A DNA stretch of 63,588 nucleotides from CAUPWF01 sp964367905 (GCA_964367905.1 CAYIZP010000015.1:1-63588), one strand, 5' to 3'; positions 26,281 through 35,758 are shown, counted from the first letter of the stretch. The notes: generated from the sequence alone by a model not told the origin. Made by a program: numbers and translations.

Positions 26281-26484
26281 ATGGCAGAACAAACAAAAAA
26301 GCAGATACCACTTCGACTTTCTGCAAAGCTGTATGCACAGATAGCCGCTTGGGCAGAGGATGATTTTCGTTCAGTCAATGGGCAGATTGAATATTTGTTA
26401 TCAGAATGTGTGAAGCAGAGGAAGAAGGATGGAAAATATGTGTCAGAAACAATAGATGAACCAATTGAATTGGATATTTCATAA
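26281..26484 (+). CDS. Small ribbon-helix-helix (Arc-like) protein
   Basis: A 67-residue protein starting KKQIPLRLSAKLYAQIAAWA and continuing with RSVNGQIEYLLSECVKQR, the strand-helix-helix pattern of Arc/MetJ-type DNA-binding proteins. It directly follows the SPFH gene and may act as its partner, or bind the tandem TGATATCA palindromes over the operon promoter (inference). A strong terminator follows. Confidence 0.75.
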   Translation: MAEQTKKQIPLRLSAKLYAQIAAWAEDDFRSVNGQIEYLLSECVKQRKKDGKYVSETIDEPIELDIS

Positions 26485-26489
26485 TATGA

Positions 26490-26531
26490 AAAAAGCTTGA
26501 ACAGGGGTATACCCCAGTTCAAGCTTTTTTT
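26490..26531. terminator. Bidirectional terminator between convergent genes
   Basis: AAAAAGCTTGAAC pairs with GTTCAAGCTTTTT, with an inner GGGG-TATA-CCCC stem. A second stem, TATATAGGAA with TTCCTATATA (26532-26561), follows and would serve the minus-strand FucU-like gene. Confidence 0.8.
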
Positions 26532-26587
26532 ATATATAGGAAATTATTCGGTTCCTATATATCAAAACGCTATTAATTACAATATCA

Positions 26588-27031
26588 CTATTGGTTTATT
26601 ACCACACCTTTTTGTAACATTACATTGGCATATAATGCTTTCTCGCTTGTAGCGATGATTGCATAAGCTGTCTTTGCTTCATCATAGAACTTGAAGCGTT
26701 CGATATTCCCAACTGCGGCAGAACCACGATCATCATATTTAGTAACGATTTCTTTGTATGTATCCCAAATTGGAGTTTCCACAGGATCTCCAGCCATTAC
26801 TTCCATCAAGGAAACAGGGGCATCTACATAAGAATCTAGAGGAAATAATTTTAGGATGGCATCTAATATTTCTGGCACGCCATGTCCGTCACATCGAATG
26901 ACAATGGAATTTTTCCCCATTGTTTCTACAGGGAAGTTTCCATCTGCAATTACTAGTCGGTCACTATGTCCCATTTCGCATAATACTTTTAATAATTCTG
27001 GGGATATGATTTGAGGTATTCCTTTTAACAT
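26588..27031 (-). CDS. RbsD/FucU-family sugar mutarotase
   Basis: A 147-residue member of the RbsD/FucU family, which interconverts anomers of sugars such as L-fucose or D-ribose. It has MLKGIPQIISPELLKVLCEMGHSD at the start (His near 22), NFPVE and a C-terminal YANVMLQKGVV, closer to FucU than to RbsD. The start at 27031 is chosen from the family N-terminus and the AAGGAG site just upstream; the frame is open further but the extension is unrelated. It lies 70 bp after the AraC gene on the same strand. Substrate is probably a sugar handled by the divergent catabolic cluster. Confidence 0.8.
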   Translation of the reverse strand: MLKGIPQIISPELLKVLCEMGHSDRLVIADGNFPVETMGKNSIVIRCDGHGVPEILDAILKLFPLDSYVDAPVSLMEVMAGDPVETPIWDTYKEIVTKYDDRGSAAVGNIERFKFYDEAKTAYAIIATSEKALYANVMLQKGVVINQ

Positions 27032-27101
27032 GATTTTAATCTCCTTATTTTTGAAATTTTTTCTAGCATAACACCATTTTTTGGATTTTACAACAATTAA
27101 T

Positions 27102-27962
27102 TTAATGTTCCTTTCGATATTGCCGTGCGGTAATCCCATAGTAGTTCTTAAACGCATGAGAAAAATGCTCCACAGAAGAATAGCCGAGAGCATATGCAAT
27201 TTCAGTTATTGTGATTTGAGAATCGGATAATTTCATTGTGGCAGCAGCCATCTTAGCATCAGTTTTTTTCTGAGAAAAAGTTCGACCATAACAGTCTTTT
27301 ATAAATCGTTCGGTCTGTCTTGGGCTGAGGCCTAATCTTGCCGATAGCTTTTCCAAAGTTAGATTATGATATTCGTATAAAAAAGATTCTTCAAGAATGA
27401 TGTATTTGCTATCTACAAGGTTAGGAGGAGCGATGTGCTTCTTGGATTCGCTTCTATGTTTGTAATTACGTATCATTTTTACTACACACTGAGACAAGAG
27501 TGCTTCCACCTGTGTCATATATCCAGTGTACTCATATTCTAATTCGTGAAATATCTGTTGCATAAGTGGGTGTAAGTCTTGGGTGTCTTGGCCGAACCAG
27601 AAAGCGGTATCTTTAAATAGTGATATATAGGATGTGGAAAGAGTATTACCCTCGCGATAATTACTATGCTTTATCTTTAAATATATACAATATTCACTCA
27701 TTGGATCGTTTTTATCAGGAATCTGCGCATGCTCTACATGTGGTCCGGTAATGTAGAGCGTATTAGGAGTAACATCATAGGTGATATTATCAATCATGAC
27801 CCGCCCACGACCGTAAGGAATATAGTGAATTTCGTAACTATTGATTCCGTGACTATGCTGTGGAATTGGTTGTTCGAATGTTTCAAATACAATGTTTAAA
27901 GCGGAAAATTCAGTGCTCTCTAGAGAAAAATGTATGTTTAAGTCCGTGTAGACGGTTTTCAT
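27102..27962 (-). CDS. AraC-family transcriptional regulator
   Basis: A 286-residue regulator with an N-terminal cupin-type sensor (about 20-140, with QHSHGINSYEIHYI) and a C-terminal double helix-turn-helix (about 190-286) ending ITEIAYALGYSSVEHFSHAFKNYYGITARQYR. It is divergent from the class II aldolase operon, with 214 bp between them, and co-directional with the FucU-like gene. By position it is the likely sugar-responsive activator of the 28-34 kb cluster. Confidence 0.9.
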   Translation of the reverse strand: MKTVYTDLNIHFSLESTEFSALNIVFETFEQPIPQHSHGINSYEIHYIPYGRGRVMIDNITYDVTPNTLYITGPHVEHAQIPDKNDPMSEYCIYLKIKHSNYREGNTLSTSYISLFKDTAFWFGQDTQDLHPLMQQIFHELEYEYTGYMTQVEALLSQCVVKMIRNYKHRSESKKHIAPPNLVDSKYIILEESFLYEYHNLTLEKLSARLGLSPRQTERFIKDCYGRTFSQKKTDAKMAAATMKLSDSQITITEIAYALGYSSVEHFSHAFKNYYGITARQYRKEH

Positions 27963-28056
27963 TGATGGTCTCCTTCTAATTTCTGAAATGTTTATAGGAT
28001 ATATACAAATATACTAGCATATTAGGATAAAGGTTGCAATAAATATTCGATATCAC

Positions 28057-28119
28057 GACATAAATCAAATTAATATGTCAAATTACAATATTACATTTAT
28101 GTATATTTTTATCTATAAT
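28057..28119 (+). promoter_or_regulatory. Promoter and inverted repeat of the polyol cluster
   Basis: TTACAT (28091-28096), a 17-bp spacer and TATAAT (28114-28119). Upstream, GACATA (28057-28062) and TATGTC (28074-28079) form an inverted repeat with an 11-bp gap, a possible site for the AraC protein or a catabolite activator. Confidence 0.5.
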
Positions 28120-28176
28120 GAGGAAAAGGTTAAACATCACAAAGTTAATAAAGCTTGATATTTAGGAGGATACGTT

Positions 28177-29028
28177 ATGTCATTAGTTACATCGAAAGAA
28201 ATGTTATTGAATGCGAAGAAGGAAGGATATGCGATTGGTGCTTTTAATGCGGAGAATATGGAAATGATTAAGGCAATTATAGCAGCGGCGGAAGAGGTGA
28301 AAGCACCTGTTATGGTTCAAACCACATCGTCGACAATTCGTTATGCATCAAGTGCAATGTATGCTGCCATGGTGAAGGCTGAAGCAGAGAAGGCTAGTGT
28401 TCCAGTTGCAGTTCATCTAGATCATGGTAATAGTTATGAATTAGCGATAGAGTGTATGGATAATGGATATACATCAATTATGATTGATGGATCAGGAGAA
28501 GATTTTGAGAAAAATATTGAAGTATCAAAAAGAGTGGTAGAGGAAGCGAAAAAACGAGGAATCCCAGTAGAGGCTGAACTTGGTAAAGTTGGTGGAAAAG
28601 AAGATGATCTCGAAGTAGAAGTGGATACCAATACAGATGTGGATGAAGCAGTAGAGTTTGTAGAGCGAACAGGAATTGATTCGTTGGCAGTGGCAATTGG
28701 AACAGCTCACGGATTCTATGTAGGGACACCAGTTTTAGATAAAGAAAGATTGTCGGCTATTGCAGCAGTGGTAGATATTCCACTTGTGTTACATGGAGCA
28801 TCGGGAATTAGTGATGAAGAAGTGGCTGATTGTGTGAGAAGAGGGATTGCAAAGGTGAATTTTGCGACAGAATTACGAGTGGCATATACCGATGCTATTA
28901 AAGCGCTGATTGTAGAAAAGCCAGAAACATTCGATCCAAAAGCTTTTGGAAATGTAGGGATGAAAGCAGTTAAGGAACTAGTGAAAAATCGTATGGAAGT
29001 TTGTGGTTGTGTAGGGAAAGCTCAATAG
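28177..29028 (+). CDS. Class II fructose/tagatose-bisphosphate aldolase
   Basis: A 283-residue zinc-dependent aldolase of the GatY/KbaY/FbaA family, cleaving a ketohexose 1,6-bisphosphate to triose phosphates. Zn ligands are seen in AVHLDHGNSYE (the His pair region), EAELGKVGGKED, GTAHGFY and LVLHGASGISDEE. The flexible loop after LGKVGGKEDD is short. The GatZ-like subunit two genes on suggests tagatose-bisphosphate rather than fructose-bisphosphate as substrate. The GAGGATACGTT ribosome site and a good promoter precede it. Confidence 0.9.
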   Translation: MSLVTSKEMLLNAKKEGYAIGAFNAENMEMIKAIIAAAEEVKAPVMVQTTSSTIRYASSAMYAAMVKAEAEKASVPVAVHLDHGNSYELAIECMDNGYTSIMIDGSGEDFEKNIEVSKRVVEEAKKRGIPVEAELGKVGGKEDDLEVEVDTNTDVDEAVEFVERTGIDSLAVAIGTAHGFYVGTPVLDKERLSAIAAVVDIPLVLHGASGISDEEVADCVRRGIAKVNFATELRVAYTDAIKALIVEKPETFDPKAFGNVGMKAVKELVKNRMEVCGCVGKAQ

Positions 29029-29078
29029 AGCAATGACATAATACACTGGAGTTAAAATTTGAATTGAGAGGAATGGAT

Positions 29079-30602
29079 ATGAGAGAACTTCTTTTAGGAA
29101 TTGATATCGGAACCAGTGCTTGTAAGGTAGCAGTCTTTAATAAGCAAGGTGAAGTGATTGGTAGTGCTACAGGAGATTACCAGGTTTATTATCCAAAGCA
29201 AGGTTGGGCGGAACAAGATCCAGATGAATGGTGGGAAGCTGTTTGTAAAGCGATTAAGTCTTTGTTAGCAGAATTCGATATTGCGCCAGAAGAAATTAAG
29301 GGTGTAGGTATAGATGGACAGAGTTGGTCAGCGATTCCGATTGATATCAATGGAAAGGTGTTAGCAAATACACCAATATGGATGGATACAAGAGCAGTCG
29401 ATATCTGCAATCGTATAAATGCGAAAATTGGGGCTGATAATGTATTCGAAGTGGCCGGGAATTCATTACAACCATCATATACTACTGCGAAAATAATATG
29501 GTTTAAAGAAAATATGCCAGATGTCTATACGAGAATTCATAAGATTCTACAATCGAACTCCTTTATAGCATATCGATTGACTGATGTGTTTTCTCAGGAT
29601 GTGTCTCAAGGTTATGGGTTACATTGTTTCGATATGAAGACAGGTACTTGGAATAAAGAGATGTGTGATAAACTTGGAATACCAATGTCTTTCTTATCAG
29701 ATATCTACGCGTGTCATGATGTGGTAGGAACGGTGACAGCGAAGGCTGCATTGCAATCAGGTTTGGTAGAAGGTACACCAGTTGTTGCAGGAGCATTAGA
29801 CGCAGCATGCGGCACATTAGGTGCAGGAGTATTGCATGCAGGTGAAACACAAGAACAAGGTGGACAAGCAGGTGGAATGAGCATATGTATTGAGAAGTAT
29901 GCTGCAGATCCAAGGTTGATTCTTAGCTATCATGCAGTACCAGGAAAATGGTTGCTCCAAGGTGGAACTGTTGGCGGTGGTGGTGTAATGCGTTGGCTTG
30001 AAAAAGAATTCGGTCAGTACGAAAGAGAAGTTGCAGAGCAGGTAGGCAAGTCATCACTGATGCAATTCAATGAGATTGCAGAGAAAGTTTCAGTAGGAAG
30101 TGATGGACTGATATTTTTACCTTATATGTCAGGAGAACGGTCACCGATTTGGGATCCTGATGCAAAGGGAGTGTTCTATGGATTGGATTTTAGTAAGACC
30201 AAGGCGCATATGATTCGTGCAGCGATGGAAGGTGTGGCATTTTCGCTCAAACATAACTTAGATATCGGAGAAGAGCAAGGTGCTATTGTAGAGGAATTGT
30301 TGGCAATGGGAGGTTCAGCAAACTCGTTGCTGTGGACTCAGATTAAATGCGATATTACTGGAAAGCCAATCACAGTACCATCTTCAGATACAGCTACAAC
30401 ACTAGGTGCAGTAATCTTGGCTGGTGTTGGAGTAGGGATGTATGAAAGCTTCGAAGAGGCAGTAGAATTGACTGTTAAGAAGACGAGAAGCCATGTACCA
30501 AATATGGAAAATCATGAACTATACAAAAAGAATTACGAGATCTACTTGGAACTATATGAGAAACTAAAGGACACAATGAAAAAAACATCCATTGAAAGAT
30601 AG
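29079..30602 (+). CDS. FGGY-family carbohydrate kinase (xylulokinase-like)
   Basis: A 507-residue sugar kinase with both ribonuclease-H-like lobes: GIDIGTSACKVAVF at the N-terminus, GVGIDGQSWSAIP, WMDTRAVD, then the C-terminal GGTVGGGGVMRWLE and LAMGGSANSLLWTQ. By length and motifs it is closest to xylulokinase-type members, whose substrates are ketopentoses and related sugars or polyols. The start at 29079 is preferred over 29064 and 29073 because GAGAGGA is then at normal spacing. It overlaps no neighbour but is clearly in the polyol operon. Confidence 0.88.
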   Translation: MRELLLGIDIGTSACKVAVFNKQGEVIGSATGDYQVYYPKQGWAEQDPDEWWEAVCKAIKSLLAEFDIAPEEIKGVGIDGQSWSAIPIDINGKVLANTPIWMDTRAVDICNRINAKIGADNVFEVAGNSLQPSYTTAKIIWFKENMPDVYTRIHKILQSNSFIAYRLTDVFSQDVSQGYGLHCFDMKTGTWNKEMCDKLGIPMSFLSDIYACHDVVGTVTAKAALQSGLVEGTPVVAGALDAACGTLGAGVLHAGETQEQGGQAGGMSICIEKYAADPRLILSYHAVPGKWLLQGGTVGGGGVMRWLEKEFGQYEREVAEQVGKSSLMQFNEIAEKVSVGSDGLIFLPYMSGERSPIWDPDAKGVFYGLDFSKTKAHMIRAAMEGVAFSLKHNLDIGEEQGAIVEELLAMGGSANSLLWTQIKCDITGKPITVPSSDTATTLGAVILAGVGVGMYESFEEAVELTVKKTRSHVPNMENHELYKKNYEIYLELYEKLKDTMKKTSIER

Positions 30603-30621
30603 TATGAAGGAGGAGTCAGCT

Positions 30622-31671
30622 ATGAAGGCAGGAGTAGTATATGCGAGAGAAGATATCAGATACGATGATATCGAAAAGCCAGCGCCAAAGGCAGGGCAGG
30701 TTTTAGTGAAGGTAAAATATACAGGAGTATGTGGTTCGGATATTCCGCGTGTAAATGGAGATGCTTGTCATTTCTTTCCAAATGTGTTAGGACATGAGTT
30801 TTCTGGAACGATAGCTGAGGTCGGAGAAGGAGTTACCACAGTTTCTGTAGGTGATCGCGTGGCAGGAGTTCCGCTTGTTCCTTGTTTAAAATGTGAGGAT
30901 TGTCAGCAAGGCAATTATGCATTGTGCAAGAATTATAGTTTCATCGGGTCAAGAGAGTATGGAAGTTTTGCAGAGTATGTTGCAATGCCAGAAAAAAATG
31001 TTGTGAAGTTCGATGAAGAAGTAACATTTGAACAAGGTGCGTTCTTCGAACCAGCAACGGTTGCGCTTCACGGATTACAGCGATGCAATTATGAAGGTGG
31101 AAAAACAGTTGCAATTCTAGGTGGTGGAACGATTGGATTGTTTGTGATGCAGTGGGCAAAGATTTTTGGCTCGGCAAAAGTAGTAGTCTTTGATATTGCA
31201 GATGAAAGATTAGAATTAGCAAAGGAGTTGGGTGCTACAGCAGGGATTAATACATTGGAAGCGGATTATCTTGATCAGGCGAAGGCGATAACAGATGGAA
31301 AAGGATTTGATTATGTTTACGAAACAGCAGGAAACACCATTACTATGAAAATGGCATTTTCTCTTGCTGGGAATAGAGCGCAAGTCTGCTTCGTTGGAAC
31401 ACCGACAAAAGAATTAACTTTCTCTGTAGAAGAGTGGGAAAATATGAATCGTAAGGAATTTACTCTGACAGGGTCTTGGATGTCATATAGTGCACCATTT
31501 CCAGGAAAAGAGTGGGATTTGACAGCATATTATTTTAAGACAGGCGATCTGAAATTCCATGACTCATTTACCTTCAAAAAGATACCGTTGAGTGAAATCG
31601 CAAGTGCATTCGAAATGTATAAGATACCAGGTGCAGTAAAAGGGAAATTACTAATTGATAGTGAAGCTTAA
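30622..31671 (+). CDS. Zinc alcohol dehydrogenase, GatD (galactitol-1-phosphate 5-dehydrogenase)-like
   Basis: A 349-residue medium-chain dehydrogenase. The catalytic-zinc residues are in VCGSDIPR and LGHEFSG, the structural-zinc cysteines in CLKCEDCQQGNYALC, and the NAD site is ILGGGTIGL. Length matches GatD (346). It would oxidise a sugar alcohol or its phosphate to a ketose. The start at 30622, after AAGGAGGAG, is chosen over a TTG at 30592 inside the kinase gene. It sits between kinase and GatZ-like genes. Confidence 0.87.
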   Translation: MKAGVVYAREDIRYDDIEKPAPKAGQVLVKVKYTGVCGSDIPRVNGDACHFFPNVLGHEFSGTIAEVGEGVTTVSVGDRVAGVPLVPCLKCEDCQQGNYALCKNYSFIGSREYGSFAEYVAMPEKNVVKFDEEVTFEQGAFFEPATVALHGLQRCNYEGGKTVAILGGGTIGLFVMQWAKIFGSAKVVVFDIADERLELAKELGATAGINTLEADYLDQAKAITDGKGFDYVYETAGNTITMKMAFSLAGNRAQVCFVGTPTKELTFSVEEWENMNRKEFTLTGSWMSYSAPFPGKEWDLTAYYFKTGDLKFHDSFTFKKIPLSEIASAFEMYKIPGAVKGKLLIDSEA

Positions 31672-31708
31672 AGAGAGAGCATAAATAAGAAAGCGAAGGT
31701 ATTCGAAA

Positions 31709-33004
31709 ATGAAGATGAATCCATTGAAGGAAATGATTCAAAAGAGGCAGCAGGGAATAAATGTGGGACTGCCATCTTATTGTACTGCTAGCGAATTGGT
31801 ATTGGAAGTGGTATTGGAAAGAGCGGCAAAATCAGGCATACCGACCTTAATTGAAGCGACAGCAAATCAAGTAAATCAATTTGGCGGATACACAGGTATG
31901 GTTCCCAAGGATTTCTATGAGTTTGTGCAGAAGATTGCTGAAAGAGTAGGTTGTAAGGAAGAGTTAATTATCCTTGCAGGGGATCACTTGGGTCCACTTA
32001 CTTGGATGAGTGAGTGTGAAGCAGACGCAATGGAAAAATCAGTAGAACTGGTGTATCAATACGCGAAGGCCGGGTTTACGAAAATTCACCTAGATACCTC
32101 GATGAAGTTAGCCGATGACGATAAGGATGCAATGTTATCCACAGAAGTAATTGCACGTCGTGGAGCAATATTATATAGAGCTGCTATGAGAGGATATGAT
32201 GAATTATTGGAATTAAATCCAGATGCAGTACGTCCTGTATTTATTATTGGTAGTGAAGTTCCGATTCCTGGTGGAGCACAAGAAGAGGAAGAAGGAATAT
32301 CAGTAACGAAACCCGATGCATTTTCTGATACAGTGGATACATATAAGAAAGTATTTATAGAAGAAGGTTTAAATGAAGCGTGGGATGATGTGGTCTCGGT
32401 AGTAGTTCAGCCGGGGGTTGAATTTGGTGATAATCAAATCTTCATGTATGATCGTATAGATGCCAGTGATTTGCGTGAAAAATTAAAGGAGTATCCAGAG
32501 ATTGTATTTGAGGGACATTCCACAGACTACCAAAGTAAAGAATGCTTAAAAGAAATGGTAGAAGATGGAATTGCAATCTTGAAAGTAGGACCAGCATTGA
32601 CCTTTGGTCTAAGAGAAGCACTTTTTGCATTGAATAAAATTGAAATGGAATTGGTTCCACATGGACAATCAGATTTTATTCAAGTATTAGAAGAAGTAAT
32701 GCTTGAAAATCAAGGAAACTGGAAAAAACATTATCATGGAAGTGAGAATGAACAAGCATTAGCGAGAAAATACAGCTTCTCGGATAGAAGCAGATACTAT
32801 ATGGGGCAGCCTAAGGTGGTGGAAGCAATGAATAAGATGTTTGAGAACCTAGATGAGGTTGAGATTCCTATTACCATGATACATCAATATATGCCACTTC
32901 AGTATGAGCAGGTGAGAGATGGTTTGTTAAAAAAATCAGCAAGAGAGCTTGCCAAATCGGGAGTCGTAGTCTTTGTAGAAGATTATGAATATGCAACGAT
33001 ATAA
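31709..33004 (+). CDS. GatZ/KbaZ-like tagatose-bisphosphate aldolase accessory subunit
   Basis: A 431-residue TIM-barrel protein of the GatZ/KbaZ family, with QQGINVGLPSYCTASELVLE at the N-terminus, AGDHLGPLTW, KIHLDTSM, GSEVPIPGG and FEGHSTDYQ. In enteric bacteria this subunit stabilises GatY/KbaY. Some family members have been reported to epimerise fructose- or tagatose-6-phosphate at C4, which would be an alternative role here. It is consistent with the class II aldolase in the same operon. Length is normal (420-430). Confidence 0.88.
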   Translation: MKMNPLKEMIQKRQQGINVGLPSYCTASELVLEVVLERAAKSGIPTLIEATANQVNQFGGYTGMVPKDFYEFVQKIAERVGCKEELIILAGDHLGPLTWMSECEADAMEKSVELVYQYAKAGFTKIHLDTSMKLADDDKDAMLSTEVIARRGAILYRAAMRGYDELLELNPDAVRPVFIIGSEVPIPGGAQEEEEGISVTKPDAFSDTVDTYKKVFIEEGLNEAWDDVVSVVVQPGVEFGDNQIFMYDRIDASDLREKLKEYPEIVFEGHSTDYQSKECLKEMVEDGIAILKVGPALTFGLREALFALNKIEMELVPHGQSDFIQVLEEVMLENQGNWKKHYHGSENEQALARKYSFSDRSRYYMGQPKVVEAMNKMFENLDEVEIPITMIHQYMPLQYEQVRDGLLKKSARELAKSGVVVFVEDYEYATI

Positions 33005-33060
33005 GAACAATAGAGATGATAAATTTCAAATAAATAATTTTAATCAAAAGGAGAAAAAAG

Positions 33061-34068
33061 ATGAGTAATTTTGTAAATCCAGAAAGCGTACCTGCAAAAA
33101 AATTATATACAGGTGCAACAATGCCAGCAGTAGGAATGGGAACATTTGGTTCGGACAGATTTTCGCCAGAGCAAGTATCAGAAGCAGTAGCAGGGGCAAT
33201 CCGTTGTGGATATCGCTTATTTGACTGTGCGGCTTGTTACGGAAATGAAGATCAAATTGGAGAAGTATTCAAGGCAGCATTTGATGAAGGTGTTGTAAAG
33301 CGTGAAGATCTTCATATCATGACAAAAGTATGGAATGACATGCACCAAAGAGTGGAAGAATCTTGTTTGAAGTCAATTGCGGATCTTCAATGTGAATATG
33401 TAGACACATTTTTCATTCACTGGCCATTCCCGAATTATCATGCACCAGGATGTGATGTAGATGCAAGAAATCCAGAGTCAAAGCCATTTAGTGTAGAAGA
33501 ATTTGTAAGCACATATCGTCAAATCGAAAGCTTGGTAGAAAGAGGATTAGTAAAACATATCGGAATTTCAAACATGACCATCCCAAAATTGGAAGGTGTT
33601 TGGGAGCACTTAAACGTCAAGCCAGCTTCGTGTGAGATGGAATTACATCCTTGTTTTCAACAACCAGAAATCTTTGATTGGCTAGTTGCACATGATATAC
33701 AACCAATCGGATTTATGCCAATTGGTTCACCTACAAGACCTGAGAGAGATATGTTGCCAGAAGATGTTGCGGATATTCAATTACCAGAGATGAAAGCAAT
33801 CGCAGAAGCTCATGGAATTCATCCAGCTGTAGTTGCACTTAAATGGGCAGCACAAAGAGGACAAATTCCAATTCCTTTCTCAGTATTTGAGAATGAATAC
33901 GTAAGCAATCTAAGATGCGTAACAGAAGATCCATTAACAGATGAAGAAATGGCAACGATTGCTACATTGGAGAAAAACAATAGACTTGTAAAAGGTCAAG
34001 TGTTCCTATGGGAAGGTGCTAATGATTGGCATGATCTATGGGATGAAGAAGGATTCATTGTTAAATAA
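33061..34068 (+). CDS. Aldo/keto reductase
   Basis: A 335-residue NAD(P)-dependent reductase of the AKR superfamily. The tetrad is visible: FDCAACYGNE (Asp and Tyr), MTKVW (Lys) and FFIHWPFPN (His). The C-terminal part has KWAAQRGQIPIPFSV, the cofactor loop. It is the last gene of the sugar cluster and probably reduces or oxidises a sugar or aldehyde intermediate. Its 3-prime end overlaps the convergent hydroxyacid dehydrogenase by 8 bp. Confidence 0.9.
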   Translation: MSNFVNPESVPAKKLYTGATMPAVGMGTFGSDRFSPEQVSEAVAGAIRCGYRLFDCAACYGNEDQIGEVFKAAFDEGVVKREDLHIMTKVWNDMHQRVEESCLKSIADLQCEYVDTFFIHWPFPNYHAPGCDVDARNPESKPFSVEEFVSTYRQIESLVERGLVKHIGISNMTIPKLEGVWEHLNVKPASCEMELHPCFQQPEIFDWLVAHDIQPIGFMPIGSPTRPERDMLPEDVADIQLPEMKAIAEAHGIHPAVVALKWAAQRGQIPIPFSVFENEYVSNLRCVTEDPLTDEEMATIATLEKNNRLVKGQVFLWEGANDWHDLWDEEGFIVK

Positions 34069-34993
34069 AGAATTCCTTAATCTGTCCTAAAATAATATCC
34101 ATCAAGCGTGTGCGAGATTCTATACTCGCCCACGCGATGTGTGGAGTAATTAACAATTTTCTACTATCTTTGATTCTGCGATAAGCGCAGTTTTCTCGCA
34201 TTGGCTCTTCTGCCAATACATCCAATCCCGCAGCATAAATGATATTATTTTCCAAAGCTGATGCTAAATCTTCCTCTACTATAATGCCACCACGCCCTAA
34301 ATTAAGTAGAATTGCTGTTGGCTTCATCTTACTTAGAGCATCAGAATTGATCAGTGACTCTGTATATTCATTTAGTGGTGCATGAATAGATATAATGTCG
34401 GATTTGCTTAAAAGCGTATCGAAATCGACTTGTTGATACCCTGGTTGAGAACTAGAACCAGAAGCAGAATAGTAGATGACCGTGGCACCGAATAATTGTG
34501 CAATATCTGATACACGTCTGCCGATCGCGCCTAGCCCAATAATACCCATCGTTTTACCACTTAACTCATGAAAAACACTTCCAAAATGAGTAAAGATTTC
34601 ATCATTTACATATTGCTCAGTCTTTACATATTCATCATAGTATTTTAGGTTCTCCATTAGATAAAATAGCATAGCGAATGTATGTTGAGTTACAGATTCT
34701 GTGGAGTATCCAGCAACATTTCTCCATGCAATTTTTCGATAGTCTAGATATTCTTTATCAAGATTATTGGTCCCAGTGGCCGTGACACAAACTAGTTTTA
34801 GTTTATTTGCAGATCCAATGGTATCTCTATTGATTTCAATTTTGTTGCTGACAAGAACGTCGGCATCTTCTACACGGGCAGGAATATCTTCGGTGTTTGT
34901 AAATCCATACTTTACAACTTCCCCTAAAGTCTCATATCCACTTAAATCAATGTCTTCCCCAATTGTTTTGGCATCTAAAAATACGATTTTCAT
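34061..34993 (-). CDS. D-isomer-specific 2-hydroxyacid dehydrogenase
   Basis: A 310-residue NAD-dependent dehydrogenase acting on 2-keto/2-hydroxy acids. The Rossmann motif GIIGLGAIGRR (near 150), NLGRGGIIVEEDL, and LITPHIAWAS with the catalytic His are present, along with the substrate-domain start KIVFLDAKTIG. The length and the ATGTNN motif point to the glycerate/hydroxypyruvate or lactate-like branch, but the substrate is unresolved. An AGGAGGAGG ribosome site precedes the start. It is convergent with the aldo/keto reductase (8-bp overlap) and follows the HD gene by 24 bp in the same direction. Confidence 0.9.
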   Translation of the reverse strand: MKIVFLDAKTIGEDIDLSGYETLGEVVKYGFTNTEDIPARVEDADVLVSNKIEINRDTIGSANKLKLVCVTATGTNNLDKEYLDYRKIAWRNVAGYSTESVTQHTFAMLFYLMENLKYYDEYVKTEQYVNDEIFTHFGSVFHELSGKTMGIIGLGAIGRRVSDIAQLFGATVIYYSASGSSSQPGYQQVDFDTLLSKSDIISIHAPLNEYTESLINSDALSKMKPTAILLNLGRGGIIVEEDLASALENNIIYAAGLDVLAEEPMRENCAYRRIKDSRKLLITPHIAWASIESRTRLMDIILGQIKEFFI

Positions 34994-35017
34994 AATACAA
35001 ATTTCCTCCTCCTATTG

Positions 35018-35575
35018 TTAATTGCAATTATTAATAATAGTTGTAAATAAATCTAAAAATTCTCTCTCAATTATATCAAACATGATGAACTCAAAATTCA
35101 ATGAAGTCTTAATATCTGGAAGGTGGTCTTTGAATACCTTTTTCTTCATCAATGCTTGGAATTCATGGATCAACATGGCATCATCGATTTGTTTTAAGAG
35201 TATGGACTCTTCTTCGGTTAAGTTCCGTCCTAAATATTTGATGTATATGGCTTCCTGTAAGTGTTTTTCAATTGCTTGATACTCTAATAATTCAGCCTTT
35301 ACAGGACGGGTAATATCTGATATATATGCCTCGCTAGCATCATGGATGAGGCATGCTAATTGTAGTTTGAAAGAGTATCCATTAGCTTTCGCCTCATTAG
35401 CGCAGTTGATGGAATGCTGACCTACGGAAAAAAAATGTGTGAAGTGCCCGTTTGCACGGCACATTAGGGATAGAGAATGAGCTATGTCTTCAATTTTGAT
35501 GTCTTGGATATTGGGACAAAGTGGTGTAAAGTCTAATCCGGTGTATGTTGTAATATGGTTTGATGATTTCTTCAT
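35018..35575 (-). CDS. HD-domain phosphohydrolase (YfdR-like)
   Basis: A 185-residue metal-dependent phosphohydrolase. It starts HITTYTGLDFTPLCPN, followed by VGQHS, LIHDASEAYISD and a final Asp pair in QIDDAML, matching the HD-family metal ligands. Related proteins dephosphorylate nucleotides and are often found in phage genomes and bacterial chromosomes. There is no phage gene nearby. The stop is followed after 24 bp by the hydroxyacid dehydrogenase, so the two may be cotranscribed. Confidence 0.82.
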   Translation of the reverse strand: MKKSSNHITTYTGLDFTPLCPNIQDIKIEDIAHSLSLMCRANGHFTHFFSVGQHSINCANEAKANGYSFKLQLACLIHDASEAYISDITRPVKAELLEYQAIEKHLQEAIYIKYLGRNLTEEESILLKQIDDAMLIHEFQALMKKKVFKDHLPDIKTSLNFEFIMFDIIEREFLDLFTTIINNCN

Positions 35576-35758
35576 ATTTTGATCCCCCTAAGTAAAGATA
35601 ATTATATATATTTAAATATAACATATGTGAAGGTAGAAATTCTATAGCTTTTATTGAGTGTGTAGATTTAATGTGGTAATATATTAGTATTGTTAGGAAA
35701 TGAGAGTTTTTTATAGAGCTTAAAATTAACATGAAATGGTTAAAAGGAGGATGAGGGA

